Below, piece after piece: positions 16,862-25,698 of a DNA stretch of 64,000 nt. The stretch spans positions 871,361 through 935,360 of the forward strand of contig NZ_LJIX01000006.1 in the NCBI RefSeq assembly GCF_001420595.1, given 5' to 3'. The first letter of the stretch is position 1; every line of letters starts with the position of its first letter. The position numbers were made by a program, and so were the translations under genes. Source of the stretch: Cytobacillus solani (GTDB lineage: Bacteria; Bacillota; Bacilli; Bacillales; Cytobacillaceae). The notes beneath the pieces are model-generated. The model saw nothing but the letters and a program-made list of their open reading frames with translations, did not search any database and had not been told where the DNA came from.

Positions 16862-18049
16862 TTAAGAAACATTCCTGTCTTGAAAGCTTTTATATGGCAA
16901 TATGGAAACTAAAAGCAGCAAGATACCAAACAGTACAAATAAAACAGGTCCAGGCAGGATATGAAACAAGGCCGGAGCCATTCCTCCAAGTGCCATCCCT
17001 GAATAACGCACGAAATTAAATAAACCTAAAGCTGTTCCTCTATGCTGAATGTATTCGTTACTGATAAGCGTCGAAAAAAGAGGTGCTGAAAATCCTACCA
17101 CGATTCCATATCCAAATAAAATCATGCTTAACCCAATAAGTGATTGTGTGTGAAATACACCAAACAGTATGATTAACAAGGGCATGGTGATCAAAAGTGG
17201 CATCAATAATCTGCTTAACGATATATTTTTCTGTAATTTTTTGAACAAGATGCTCCCCACAATCATGCTGACGGAGAGTGGTAAATATAACAATCCAATG
17301 AGCTGTATAGTCAGTCGATAATGATCATGGAGCAGGACGGGCAGATAAACAAGAATCGCAAAATAGATGAAAAATACTATAAAGCTAACCATGATGATAC
17401 TGACGCCATTGTAATGAGAAAAAACGGCTTTATATGTCTCCATGAATCCTTTACGCTGTTTTTTAACCGTTTCAGTCTGTTTCTCGCCTGGCAGGAGATA
17501 AGCCATGAAAATAAGCAGCACAACTGCGATCATCAAAAGGAAAAGGAAGGCTCCCTCATAGCCGAAATACTCCCCAATAAAACCCCCGAAGACAGGTGAA
17601 ACGGCAGGGGCAAGGGTAAGCAGAATTTGATAGGTTCCCATAGCACTGCCCCTTGCCTCACCTTCAAACTGTTGTGCCACGATACTAATGACAGCCAAAG
17701 GGATAATGCCAGCCCCGACAGCCTGAACCATCCGGAACAACAGAAATAGCGCAAAACTGTCCGTATAAGCGCAAATGACGGCTGAGACACCTATCAACAC
17801 AAGGCTGACCATCAACAAACTTTTTTTATCTTTGTGATCAACCACCGTTCCTAGAAGGATTTGTATCACCGCAATAATAAAGATAAAACTGCTGACCGTG
17901 AAATTCACCGAGCTGATGGGCACATGAAAGGAATCCCGGATTATGGGGATAATCGGTGTATAGATGTTCTGGCTTAAAGAAGCAAAAAACGCGCTAATAC
18001 TCAAGACATATAAAACAAACAATTTTCCCTGCGCTATATCTCTTGCCAT
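16862..18049 (-). CDS. MFS drug-efflux-type transporter (DHA1)
   Basis: A 395-residue major facilitator with 12 predicted membrane segments. DHA1 features are visible: QNIYTPIIPIIRDSF in the first helix, DHKDKKS in loop 2-3 (motif A-like), and the FRMVQAVGAGIIPLAVISI helix followed by a GTYQILLTLAPAVSPVFGG motif C in helix 5, typical of antiporters. The start codon lies 3 nt after the marR-type gene's stop, so the two are one operon and the regulator is very likely its local repressor. Substrate range unknown. Confidence 0.88.
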   Translation of the reverse strand: MARDIAQGKLFVLYVLSISAFFASLSQNIYTPIIPIIRDSFHVPISSVNFTVSSFIFIIAVIQILLGTVVDHKDKKSLLMVSLVLIGVSAVICAYTDSFALFLLFRMVQAVGAGIIPLAVISIVAQQFEGEARGSAMGTYQILLTLAPAVSPVFGGFIGEYFGYEGAFLFLLMIAVVLLIFMAYLLPGEKQTETVKKQRKGFMETYKAVFSHYNGVSIIMVSFIVFFIYFAILVYLPVLLHDHYRLTIQLIGLLYLPLSVSMIVGSILFKKLQKNISLSRLLMPLLITMPLLIILFGVFHTQSLIGLSMILFGYGIVVGFSAPLFSTLISNEYIQHRGTALGLFNFVRYSGMALGGMAPALFHILPGPVLFVLFGILLLLVSILPYKSFQDRNVS

Positions 18050-18052
18050 GTG

Positions 18053-18541
18053 TTACTCTCCAAATGACATGTCATTATGTTTGAGATTATCGGTTATCGT
18101 TTTTAAAAAGGAGATAATGGTATCCAACTCGTCTGTATTAAAGCCGTCCAGCAAACTCAAATATCGATTTCTTACTTGCTCGTGCAGCCTTGCATGAATA
18201 GAAGCGAGTTGTTCTCCAAATTCAGTAAGGAGGTAGTGTACTTCCTTTTGATTATCTTCCTGTCTGGTTTTAACAATTATGTGTTTCTCTAGCATTTTTC
18301 GAATAGCCTTCGTAATAGCTGGCTTGGACACATGCAATGTTTCGGCAAGTGATGTGTTATTCGCAGATCCCTGTTCCTTGATGGCGGAAACGATGTGTAA
18401 CTGAGTGAGTGTCCAATCCATCACCATAGAGTCTTCTGTCTCTTTTATATTGAAACTCCTTCTTTTTTGAGCAGCTTCTCTCTCTTTAATTAACTGCTGC
18501 AAAGCATTCAGTGCTTCTTTTTTTTTATCCATATGATTCAT
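18053..18541 (-). CDS. MarR-family transcriptional regulator
   Basis: A 162-residue MarR protein. The winged helix spans residues about 50-115, with recognition segment LAETLHVSKPAITKAIRKML and the wing KTRQEDNQKEVHYLLTEFG. It is the first gene of a two-gene operon with the MFS pump at 16862. An inverted repeat lies 27 nt upstream of its start, which fits autoregulation with drug-induced release, the usual MarR arrangement. Confidence 0.9.
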   Translation of the reverse strand: MNHMDKKKEALNALQQLIKEREAAQKRRSFNIKETEDSMVMDWTLTQLHIVSAIKEQGSANNTSLAETLHVSKPAITKAIRKMLEKHIIVKTRQEDNQKEVHYLLTEFGEQLASIHARLHEQVRNRYLSLLDGFNTDELDTIISFLKTITDNLKHNDMSFGE

Positions 18542-18567
18542 CGTATATCACCTACTTTTTATTATTA

Positions 18568-18604
18568 TTAACCGGTTAACAATTATAGTTTACCAGTTAA
18601 TAAA
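18568..18604 (-). promoter_or_regulatory. Putative MarR operator
   Basis: TTAACCGGTTAA (18568-18579) is a perfect 12-bp palindrome. GTTTACCAGTTAATA (18589-18603) repeats the half-sites imperfectly. Tandem sites directly upstream of the marR-type gene are what autorepression would need. Confidence 0.6.
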
Positions 18605-18804
18605 AAATAATATCAAGTGTTAGTTTCGTTTTTTAACAAATTGGCGCGATTACTGGAAAGGAATGCTTAAAATAAAGATGCTGTTATGTTTTCTACATTA
18701 AAATATATTATTTAGGGCGATTTTTTTATTCAACTAAACTTATAATATTAATAAAAGCAGAATAGAAATCTAAGTAGGCACTTTAGGATGAAGGGGGAAA
18801 TCTC

Positions 18805-19320
18805 ATGAATAAATTAGTAAATGACAATCTGTATGAAACGAGAAATAACCTAGTAAAAGAAATTACTTTATTAAGTGATACTGAACTTAATAGTAAGCCT
18901 GATATGAATATGTGGAGTATAGCACAAGTTTGCCATCACTTAGTTTTAGTGGAAGAGGCATCTATAAAGGCTATTGCATGGGGATTAAAAGACAATAATC
19001 GTACTCAAAAAGAACGTAAAAATGTTCAATTTATATTATTGGATAGAACGAAAAAGATTAAAGCTCCAAAAATCGTTGAACCAGATGTAGAATCATTTGA
19101 AGTTCTGCAAATAATTGATTTGTTAAACAATTCGAGAAAAAAATTGATGGCTTTTCTTAGTACTATAGAAGATAAAGCCATATTGGAGGAAAAATCAGTG
19201 AAGCATCCTGCCTTAGGTGAATTACCTCTTGATCAATGGATCGAACAGATATATTTGCATGAACAGCGACATATAGAACAAATAAAAGAGATAAAATTAC
19301 TTTTAGATGTGAAGCACTAA
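18805..19320 (+). CDS. DinB-superfamily protein
   Basis: A 171-residue four-helix protein of the DinB_2 type. NMWSIAQVCHHLVLVEEASI contributes the first metal-site histidines, and YLHEQRHIEQIKEI the C-terminal pair. Family members include bacillithiol-dependent transferases, but no substrate can be assigned here. AAGGGGGAAA lies 6-7 nt before the ATG. It stands between the MarR operator region and an anchored protein gene, transcribed alone. Confidence 0.82.
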   Translation: MNKLVNDNLYETRNNLVKEITLLSDTELNSKPDMNMWSIAQVCHHLVLVEEASIKAIAWGLKDNNRTQKERKNVQFILLDRTKKIKAPKIVEPDVESFEVLQIIDLLNNSRKKLMAFLSTIEDKAILEEKSVKHPALGELPLDQWIEQIYLHEQRHIEQIKEIKLLLDVKH

Positions 19321-19437
19321 ATTTAGGAGTATAAATGGATTCTTGTGATCAAACTTATTTATAAAAATTTCTAGTAAATTAAGAAAAATATGAAGGTTCG
19401 ATAGAGCGATTACAAGGTATTAATGAGGAGGAAAAAG

Positions 19438-19980
19438 ATGAATAAACCTTATAACATCATTTTAATTTTAATGTTAATAATGAACGTTGTTATCGGGGGT
19501 GCGTTATTTCATCAAACTTCATTACTTACTGAATATAAAAGTAAGATTAACAATCTTGAATTAAAAGTGGAAGACTTGGATGGCGTTATTAAAGAACGAA
19601 TTGTGCCTGGTTTGAGAGAAGTTTCAAACAAAGATGATTGGATTACACGAAATACCTATACAAAAAACGGAAAAGTAATTCTAGAGGTTATGGAAGATCC
19701 AAGTCTGAGGGCGGGAAAATCCTTTGGTTATATATTCAGTTTCTCTGAACCATTTGAAACGTTTAATAGAAAAGAATTAGCTATTTATGCCTACCACAAA
19801 GAGACAGGAGATAAAATTACAGTTGTTCCTCCAAAAATCATAACTAATCCATCTTCTGGGTATCCTAGTTTAGAACGTTTTATTGCTTTTTTTAAAATAC
19901 CTATAAGTGGTTTGTGGCGATTTGAGGCAGAAATAGATGGTGAATTCTATGCTGATGTAATCCTGTTGGTAAAAGAATGA
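19438..19980 (+). CDS. Membrane-anchored protein, DUF4871-like
   Basis: A 180-residue protein with an N-terminal hydrophobic segment (residues about 5-25, no cysteine lipobox), a short coiled coil (TEYKSKINNLELKVEDLDG) and an extracytoplasmic beta-rich domain. That domain ends in SGYPSLERF, KIPISGLWRFEAEIDGEFYA. The ending resembles DUF4871 proteins such as YhfM of Bacillus (memory-based, moderate). Start 19438 is chosen because AGGAGG (19426-19431) lies 6 nt before it. Function unknown. Confidence 0.65.
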   Translation: MNKPYNIILILMLIMNVVIGGALFHQTSLLTEYKSKINNLELKVEDLDGVIKERIVPGLREVSNKDDWITRNTYTKNGKVILEVMEDPSLRAGKSFGYIFSFSEPFETFNRKELAIYAYHKETGDKITVVPPKIITNPSSGYPSLERFIAFFKIPISGLWRFEAEIDGEFYADVILLVKE

Positions 19981-20050
19981 GTTTTTGAGAGTAGGTTAGT
20001 TAACTAAAGAGGTAGTTTAATAAGAAATGCTAAAATACAGTACAAACGCA

Positions 20051-20095
20051 AAAAAGAAGGCACTCGAATAAGTTGATTCGAATGTCTTCTTTCTG
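20051..20095. terminator. Bidirectional terminator
   Basis: AGAAGGCACTCGAAT pairs with ATTCGAATGTCTTCT around a short loop, with A-rich and T-rich flanks on opposite sides. It separates the convergent genes at 19438 and 20130. Confidence 0.75.
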
Positions 20096-20129
20096 GTTTG
20101 GTACTGTTTATCCCATTTATTCAGACATG

Positions 20130-20765
20130 CTAATCTTTAATAATCAATCCCATTAGCGATGCAAACTGAATTGCCTGATAGGATGATACCTTGCATCCCT
20201 TTAAGCTTTCGATGGAAATAGTAAGTGTATCAAAAGCAGACGAACTAATATCGATTCCTTTTAAAGATGTTTGCTCAAAGTTCGCTCCATCAAGAATGCA
20301 TTTTTGGAATTCAACCTTTTTTAGTTTGCAGTCATAAAAATCTGTACTATTTAATGAAGCTTCTTTAAATATAACTTTCTCTAGCTTAGAGTTTCCGAAT
20401 CCTGCCAAGTTTAATACCGAATCCTCAAACATAACATTTCCTACGCTAGATTCTGCAAAATTAACGCCGACTAATTTGCAATTTTTAAATTCGACTCTAT
20501 GAACAGAAGATTTGCTTAAATTTACATTTGATAAATCGCAATTTTCAAAGCAAACATCTGTAATATCAATATTACTAAAGTCTGTATTAGTGAACTTGCA
20601 ATTCTTTATCACTGCATTATATAACCGGACTCTATCTACCGCTTTATTTTCAAAAGCGGAGTCGATGATTGTGCACATCTCGAGAATGGGGTCCTCTTCA
20701 TAAAAAATATCGTGAAAATTTCTTGAAGATAACGCTGGCGAAATTTTTGGAAAGTCAATTTTCAT
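20130..20765 (-). CDS. Pentapeptide-repeat protein, Qnr-like
   Basis: A 211-residue right-handed quadrilateral beta-helix built of about 30 A(D/N)LXX-type pentapeptides, for example NCKFTNTDFSNIDITDVCFE and FEQTSLKGIDISSS. It ends in a C-terminal dimerisation-like helix (SYQAIQFASLMGLIIKD). Length and the closing helix match chromosomal Qnr-like proteins of Gram-positives, which mimic DNA and protect gyrase from quinolones (memory-based). Other pentapeptide proteins with different roles cannot be excluded. AAGAAGGATATG precedes the ATG. Confidence 0.78.
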   Translation of the reverse strand: MKIDFPKISPALSSRNFHDIFYEEDPILEMCTIIDSAFENKAVDRVRLYNAVIKNCKFTNTDFSNIDITDVCFENCDLSNVNLSKSSVHRVEFKNCKLVGVNFAESSVGNVMFEDSVLNLAGFGNSKLEKVIFKEASLNSTDFYDCKLKKVEFQKCILDGANFEQTSLKGIDISSSAFDTLTISIESLKGCKVSSYQAIQFASLMGLIIKD

Positions 20766-20933
20766 ATCATATCCTTCTTTCTATTTATTAGGCAGCTATC
20801 GAGCGAATAAAGAAAAACATATCCATAGCTGGTTACCTACTGAAAGCTTTTTGTATCATAGAGAGCAAGCTGTTATATCCTATCATCCTCTGTTTCTACA
20901 CTTGCTTCAACTATTTTTGTTCTTTCCTTTTAA

Positions 20934-21449
20934 CTATTTATTAAAAATGGTTACAATGCGACTACAACTGGGGATATTGTGGAATATGCTCGCACAAGTA
21001 AAGGGAATTCATATTATCATTTTAAAACAAAAGAGAATCTCTTTTTTGAAACATTAAATATTGAGGAAGAAAAATGGTTTGGATTGTGGCAAGAGGAAGA
21101 GAAAAAATGTCAGAGCAATAGAGAAAAGTTTTATCGAATTAACGAATTATCCGTTAAAATGGATCAACTGCAAATGGCAAGTATTGAATTTTATTCTAGA
21201 GAACATGAATCAACGTATATTGAAGAAAAAATAAATGAGTATGAAAAGCGATATGCTGACATTTATTATGAGATATTTAGTGCTGGAAATAGAGAAAATG
21301 AATGGAATATTGAAGATGTAGAATCTGCTAGTCAGATTGCAGTTACTACCATTAATGGAATTATAACCTTTACTATTAAAAGTGATATAAAAAAGAGAAT
21401 GGAGCTTATGGAACGTTTTTCTAAAATTTTTTTAAAAGGCGTTGAATGA
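20934..21449 (+). pseudogene. TetR-family regulator lacking its N-terminus
   Basis: From 20934 the frame reads LFIKNGYNATTTGDIVEYAR then TSKGNSYYHFKTKENLF, a complete TetR recognition helix, followed by the full ligand-binding domain to 21449. The codon directly before this is TAA, and the roughly 15 N-terminal residues that should precede helix 1 are absent. A late ATG at 20979 would skip half of the DNA-binding domain. Probably inactive. Confidence 0.75.
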
Positions 21450-21775
21450 AACAACATATCTCCCTTTATATAAAAGGATAGTTATAAAAATGGAGTTTCT
21501 TGTGGCGTAGAGGACATAGATTCAAGTATTTGCCCAGAATAAACAGTTCGAGCCCATTAATCAGTCAAGTTTTAAGCCAACTAAAAAACGCTTTCCTAAA
21601 TACCAGGAAAACGGCTGTATTCACATTAATAATGTAATATATATGCATCACATTCTAATGTGAAAATGAGCCTGCTTCTTAAAGGTTTTTCTTTCTTGCT
21701 TGTTAAGGATTTGCAGTTATTGGGATTGAAAGATGAAGTGATTAACTAAATGAGCTAATAAAAGCTCAAAAGCTT

Positions 21776-21845
21776 ATTCAATTAAATGGCGTTTCTGAAA
21801 AAAGGAAAGCGTCTTTCTTCATGGAAATTGCCATATAATTGAACA
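21776..21845 (+). repeat. Intergenic structured repeat, copy 9
   Basis: TTCAATTAAATGGCGTTTCT, GAAAAAAGGAAAGCGTCTTTC, TTCATGGAAATTGCC and TAATTGAA. This is the GGCGCTTTCC-type stem variant. The rest of 21450-21960 has no gene; a TTGAACAA-rich leader precedes the GNAT gene. Confidence 0.7.
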
Positions 21846-21960
21846 ACACCTTTAAAGAAATATGGATATTTATGTTAAAATATAGGGTGAATTGTGAAGG
21901 GAAATATTTATAGTAAAGAGAAAGGCACTATTTTTATTATAAAGATAGAGGGGGAAAAGC

Positions 21961-22491
21961 ATGTCATCAAAACAAGACTACAAAGCTATAATTCGGACGG
22001 TTCGAATAGAAGATGCTGAAGCAATACTTGATATTCAACGTGAGGTCATTAAAGAAAAGGACTATTTTATAGCGGTTTCAGAAGAGTTCAATAAAACTGT
22101 GGAAGAGCACCAAGAATGGATAACAAAGATCATCGAGCATGATAGAGAAACGATGTTTGTTGCAGAAATGAATGGAAGAGTAGTAGGTTGGATCGTGTTC
22201 CTGTCACAAGAGAGACAAAGGATGCACCACACAGGATCCATCGCCATCATGCTACAGAAAGACTATCGAAATAAGGGGATCGGCAAGCTTTTGCTCAATG
22301 AGATCCTCTCATGGGCAGCGCAACATCCAGTGATCGAAAAAGTTTCGTTAGGGACGTTCTCCACGAACTCAAGAGCCATAGCGCTATATAACAAACTAGG
22401 GTTTGTCGAGGAAGGTCGCAAAGTAAAAGAGTTTAAGTTTTGCGATGATGAATATGTAGACGACGTCTTAATGTATAAGTTTGTTAAATAG
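21961..22491 (+). CDS. GNAT-family N-acetyltransferase
   Basis: A 176-residue GNAT with all motifs in order: IRTVRIEDAEAILDIQREV opening, MFVAEMNGRVVGWIVF, the acetyl-CoA loop YRNKGIGKLLLNEILSWA near residues 101-118, and TNSRAIALYNKLGFVEEGR. The last segment is typical of the subgroup that acetylates small amines or ribosomal-protein N-termini (YhhY/PhnO-like). GGGGGAAAAGC precedes the ATG. Substrate unknown. Confidence 0.9.
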   Translation: MSSKQDYKAIIRTVRIEDAEAILDIQREVIKEKDYFIAVSEEFNKTVEEHQEWITKIIEHDRETMFVAEMNGRVVGWIVFLSQERQRMHHTGSIAIMLQKDYRNKGIGKLLLNEILSWAAQHPVIEKVSLGTFSTNSRAIALYNKLGFVEEGRKVKEFKFCDDEYVDDVLMYKFVK

Positions 22492-22639
22492 GTAAGAATT
22501 ATAGCTTTGATATGAAAAAGTTGACTCATGTGGTGCATTAATGGGCCATTAGGGTCCACTTTTTATATTAGTGGCGAAACAGCTTGACAGCAGCTTACGA
22601 TGAATATAAAGAAAAAATACGCTAATCGAAGATATCCAG

Positions 22640-22715
22640 ATATTCCATTAAAGGGCGCAATTCTGCAGCAAGAATTAAGCCTTTTCTTTATGTAAAGGGC
22701 TATTTTCTTGAATAA
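22640..22715 (+). repeat. Intergenic structured repeat, copy 10 (near consensus)
   Basis: Best full-length example: TATTCCATTAAAGGGCGCAA, TTCTGCAGCAAGAATTAAGC, CTTTTCTTTATGTAAAGGGC, then TATTTTCTTGAATAA. The long stem is followed by a small CTTTATGTAAAG hairpin. It lies 90 nt upstream of the gene at 22804. Confidence 0.85.
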
Positions 22716-22803
22716 AAAAGAAGATACATTGAATTTTCATTAAAGGACAGGTTGAAATGATATAATCATTAACAATGTGAATATCATTTAAGGGGTGAAT
22801 AGC

Positions 22804-23397
22804 ATGCTTAAAATAAACAACAAATCAGATAAATTAATTGTAGTCGTTCACGAAATATATGGAATTAACCAACATATGGTGGATTTATGTGAATTACTAT
22901 CAGAAGAAAATTTTGATATTATTTGTCCAGATTTATTAGAACAGGAAATCCCTTTTGATTATTCTCAAGAGGAAAAAGCTTACCAAATTTTTATGGATAA
23001 TGTAGGTTTCTCAAACGGATTAAATAAAATAAAAAGTATATTATTAGATATTAAAGATGAGTATTCAAAAATATTTATCATTGGATTTAGTGTAGGGGCA
23101 ACGGTTGCTTGGTTGTGTTGTGAGGAAGAATATGTTGATGGTATTGTTGGATACTATGGTTCACGTATTAGGGACTATGTAAATATAAATCCAAATTGTC
23201 CGGTATTGTTATTTTTTCCGAATGAGGAAAAATCATTTAATGTCAATGAACTAGTTTCAACGATTGATAAACCAAATATAGATGCACGTATATGTAGGGG
23301 TGAGCACGGATTTAGTGATCCATACTCTTCTAAATACAATGAAGAATTAGCTCAAAATACATTTAGAGAAACATTGAGTTTTTTAAAAAACAACTGA
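22804..23397 (+). CDS. Dienelactone-hydrolase-family protein
   Basis: A 197-residue small alpha/beta hydrolase of the DLH type. Landmarks are VVVHEIYGINQHMVDLCELL at the N-terminus, the nucleophile elbow GFSVGATVAWL (serine rather than the cysteine of true dienelactone hydrolases), GYYGSRI, and the terminal histidine in RGEHGFSDPY. Substrate unknown. The ATG at 22804 is chosen because AGGGGTG (22791-22797) fits it, while the GTG at 22795 lies inside that site. Confidence 0.85.
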   Translation: MLKINNKSDKLIVVVHEIYGINQHMVDLCELLSEENFDIICPDLLEQEIPFDYSQEEKAYQIFMDNVGFSNGLNKIKSILLDIKDEYSKIFIIGFSVGATVAWLCCEEEYVDGIVGYYGSRIRDYVNINPNCPVLLFFPNEEKSFNVNELVSTIDKPNIDARICRGEHGFSDPYSSKYNEELAQNTFRETLSFLKNN

Positions 23398-23432
23398 TTT
23401 TTTCCGCAAACCGGCTAATTGAATTTCCTCTT

Positions 23433-23475
23433 GTATTCCATAAATAGGGCGCTATTCAGCAGCAGGAATTGGGGG
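23433..23475 (+). repeat. Truncated intergenic structured repeat, copy 11
   Basis: TATTCCATAAATAGGGCGCT, ATTCAGCAGCAGGAATTGGG: left arm and loop only; an unrelated G-rich sequence replaces the right arm. In the rest of 23476-23709 I see only a CCCCCT/GGGAGGG hairpin near 23525 and the aspS2 terminator. Confidence 0.6.
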
Positions 23476-23629
23476 GATTCAGGAAAATGCGGATTTACAA
23501 CGCTAAGCCTATTTTCAGACGATCCCCCTAATGGGAGGGCTTCTTTATTTGATTTGTTTCACATAGAGAAGTTTAACGAAATCTGTTATTTTATTTAAGT
23601 AACGGGGGAGAAAGTGGGGGAATTTTCGT

Positions 23630-23665
23630 TATAAAAACAAGAAAACCCACTATATGAAGTGGGCC
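23630..23665 (-). terminator. aspS2 terminator
   Basis: CCCACT and AGTGGG (23646-23663) form the stem. On the minus strand it is followed by a T-rich run. Confidence 0.7.
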
Positions 23666-23709
23666 TAATTGTTACTGAACAGGCTAAAATAAACAGCTTA
23701 ATAGTCCAA

Positions 23710-25002
23710 TTATGGTGTTAACCTATTCATGTCACGCGGAAAAGCACTTGCCTCTCGAACGTTCATTAATCCAAGGAGTCTAGCAGTTAAACGTTCCAGT
23801 CCAATAGCAAAACCTCCGTGCGGCGGAACACCGTATTTGAACGTGTTTAAATAATTTTCGAAGTTTTCCTCGTTAAGCCCTTTTTCTCTGAATGATGCTA
23901 CAAGCATTTCATATTCGTGAATTCGCTCACCTCCAGATGTAATTTCTAGACCTTTAAATAAGAGATCAAATGACTTAGTTAATCCGTTTTCCGAAGGCAT
24001 TGTATACATAGGTCTATTTTCTTTCGGGTACTCTGTAATAAAGACAAATTCACTCCCTGTTGTTTCTTTTATATATTTTGCAATGAGTTTTTCGCCTTCA
24101 GAATTTAGGTCACCTTCCGGCATTTCTTTTTTATAATGCTTCTTTAAAATTTCACTTACATCATGTACTGTTAGTTTTGGAATTTCCGTGATAATTGGCA
24201 CCTCAATTTTCAAAAGGTTTAACTCATTTTCATTTTTTTCTTTTACTTTTTCAAACATATATTTTAAAACTTCAGTTTCAAGTTCCATTAATTCTTCACA
24301 GCCTTCAATAAAACCCATTTCAACATCCAAAGAAATATATTCATTTAAATGTCTTGAGGAGTTGTGTTCTTCTGCCCGGTAAACAGCTCCAATTTCAAAT
24401 ACGCGCTCAAGACCTGAAGCCACCATCATCTGTTTATAAAATTGGGGAGATTGTGCCAGAAATGCTTCTTTCCCAAAATAATTAAATGTAAAAACATTGG
24501 CTCCACCCTCTGCACCTTGAGAAACAATTTTCGGTGTGAAAATTCTAATGAAACCCAGGTCTGTTAAATATTCACGAAATGCTTCTTCAAGAGTTGCTTT
24601 TATTTTAAAAATCGAAGCAATTTTTTCATGACGGAGTGATAATACCCGATGATTTAAAAGATTCTCAAGTCCTGCCTTCAATTCTTTTTTATTTACTTCA
24701 AAAGGCAGCAAACTATTTTTGTTCATCACTTTCACAGATTTTGATAACAGTTCAACGCCAAGGGATGTTTGATTTGTTGAAACCACTTCTCCAATAGCTT
24801 CTATAACACTTTCTGTTTCTACAATGAATCCAGCAAGTTCTCCTTCTAATACACATTGGATTTCACCAGTTCGATCTCTTATCACTAAAAAACTGATGTT
24901 TCCAAGATGTCTTACTTTTTTAACCCAACCTTGTACTTTTACAGTTTCTCCAACTTTTTTTACACACTCTTTGGCGAGTGTACGTTTTAGATTTGTATAC
25001 AT
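23710..25002 (-). CDS. aspS2: Archaeal-type aspartate--tRNA ligase (AspRS2)
   Basis: A 430-residue class II synthetase. It has an N-terminal OB fold (VQGWVKKVRHLGNISFLVIR) and the archaeal/eukaryal AspRS core, without the GAD insertion of bacterial AspRS. Motif 2 region reads FEIGAVYRAEEHNSSRHLNE, and motif 3 GFAIGLERLTARLLGL. Flipping-loop and active-site segments (QGAEGGANVF, LAQSPQFYKQMM) match archaeal AspRS rather than AsnRS. In bacteria this type is usually a second, often non-discriminating AspRS. A T-box leader precedes it. Start 25002 follows GGGAGGAAAAATC; an in-frame extension from GTG 25068 is possible. Confidence 0.88.
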   Translation of the reverse strand: MYTNLKRTLAKECVKKVGETVKVQGWVKKVRHLGNISFLVIRDRTGEIQCVLEGELAGFIVETESVIEAIGEVVSTNQTSLGVELLSKSVKVMNKNSLLPFEVNKKELKAGLENLLNHRVLSLRHEKIASIFKIKATLEEAFREYLTDLGFIRIFTPKIVSQGAEGGANVFTFNYFGKEAFLAQSPQFYKQMMVASGLERVFEIGAVYRAEEHNSSRHLNEYISLDVEMGFIEGCEELMELETEVLKYMFEKVKEKNENELNLLKIEVPIITEIPKLTVHDVSEILKKHYKKEMPEGDLNSEGEKLIAKYIKETTGSEFVFITEYPKENRPMYTMPSENGLTKSFDLLFKGLEITSGGERIHEYEMLVASFREKGLNEENFENYLNTFKYGVPPHGGFAIGLERLTARLLGLMNVREASAFPRDMNRLTP

Positions 25003-25083
25003 GATTTTTCCTCCCAAATTTTTCAACTTTTGATTTTTTTTATCATCATCATCATCATCCACGGACACTCACCTCCTTTAAAT

Positions 25084-25318
25084 AAAAAAACTCCCGCCCC
25101 TGACAATTTGTCAGGGACGAGAGCTTATCTCGCGGTACCACCCTAATTGCTGCGTACACAGCCACCTCAAAGCTTATTAACGGTTGCAAACCGTCTATCC
25201 CTACTTTTTTCAGGATAACACTCACAGGTGTCTTTCAATCATTATTTAACACAATCTTTTCAGCTGCCGATTGCTCTCTTTAGTTAAAGGGAATGACTTA
25301 CTTTTCCTGTTCATCGTT
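25084..25318 (-). promoter_or_regulatory. T-box leader of aspS2 (likely Asp-specific)
   Basis: On the minus strand the leader runs from ACAGGAAAAGTAAGTCATT (stem I) through the AGAGAG region to the T-box core AGGGTGGTACCGCGAG. It ends in a terminator with arms CCCTGACA and TGTCAGGG before a T run. In stem I, AGTCATT pairs with AATGATT and ACAGG with CCTGT. The specifier loop between reads GAAAGACA. By alignment with known loops ending GAAA-codon-A, the specifier is GAC (25232 to 25230), aspartate. Confidence 0.85.
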
Positions 25319-25559
25319 TTATGAATATTGTAAAAGTTATTATATCCATTCTTCTTTTTATTTTCAACAAAATCTTTATTTCCTTCAGAAAAATAGCTAA
25401 TGAATTATTTCTTTTGGGAAACTTTATTAGTAAAAGTGATAAACAAGAACAGATGGCTCCTAAAAAGAACCTTCTTATTCCTAATCTTATTCAGGTGAAT
25501 GGGAGAATGTATACGTTCTTCAAAATGAAATAGTATTGGCGATGGTTATTTCCCCTTTT

Positions 25560-25630
25560 TTCTATTGTGCGCAATTCTGCAGTAGGAATGAAGCTCTTTT
25601 TTCAAGTGAAGGACTAGATTATAGAATAAG
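25560..25630 (+). repeat. Intergenic structured repeat, copy 12
   Basis: TCTATTGTGCGCAATTCTGC, AGTAGGAATGAAGCTCTTTT, TTCAAGTGAAGGACTAGATT. Full length, slightly eroded in the right arm. It lies between the upstream end of the aspS2 leader and the 3' end of fabF, so it is not upstream of a plus-strand gene. Confidence 0.75.
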
Positions 25631-25698
25631 ATTAGCAGTATGATCTCGACGGTGATGAAACCTTCAATCTCACTAATCAATCTAGGACGAGAGAAAAT

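Noticed and set aside
25321-25533. 70-codon plus-strand ORF with a hydrophobic start
   Set aside because: It overlaps the region expected to hold the aspS2 promoter on the other strand, lacks a ribosome-binding site and has low-complexity A/T-driven composition.
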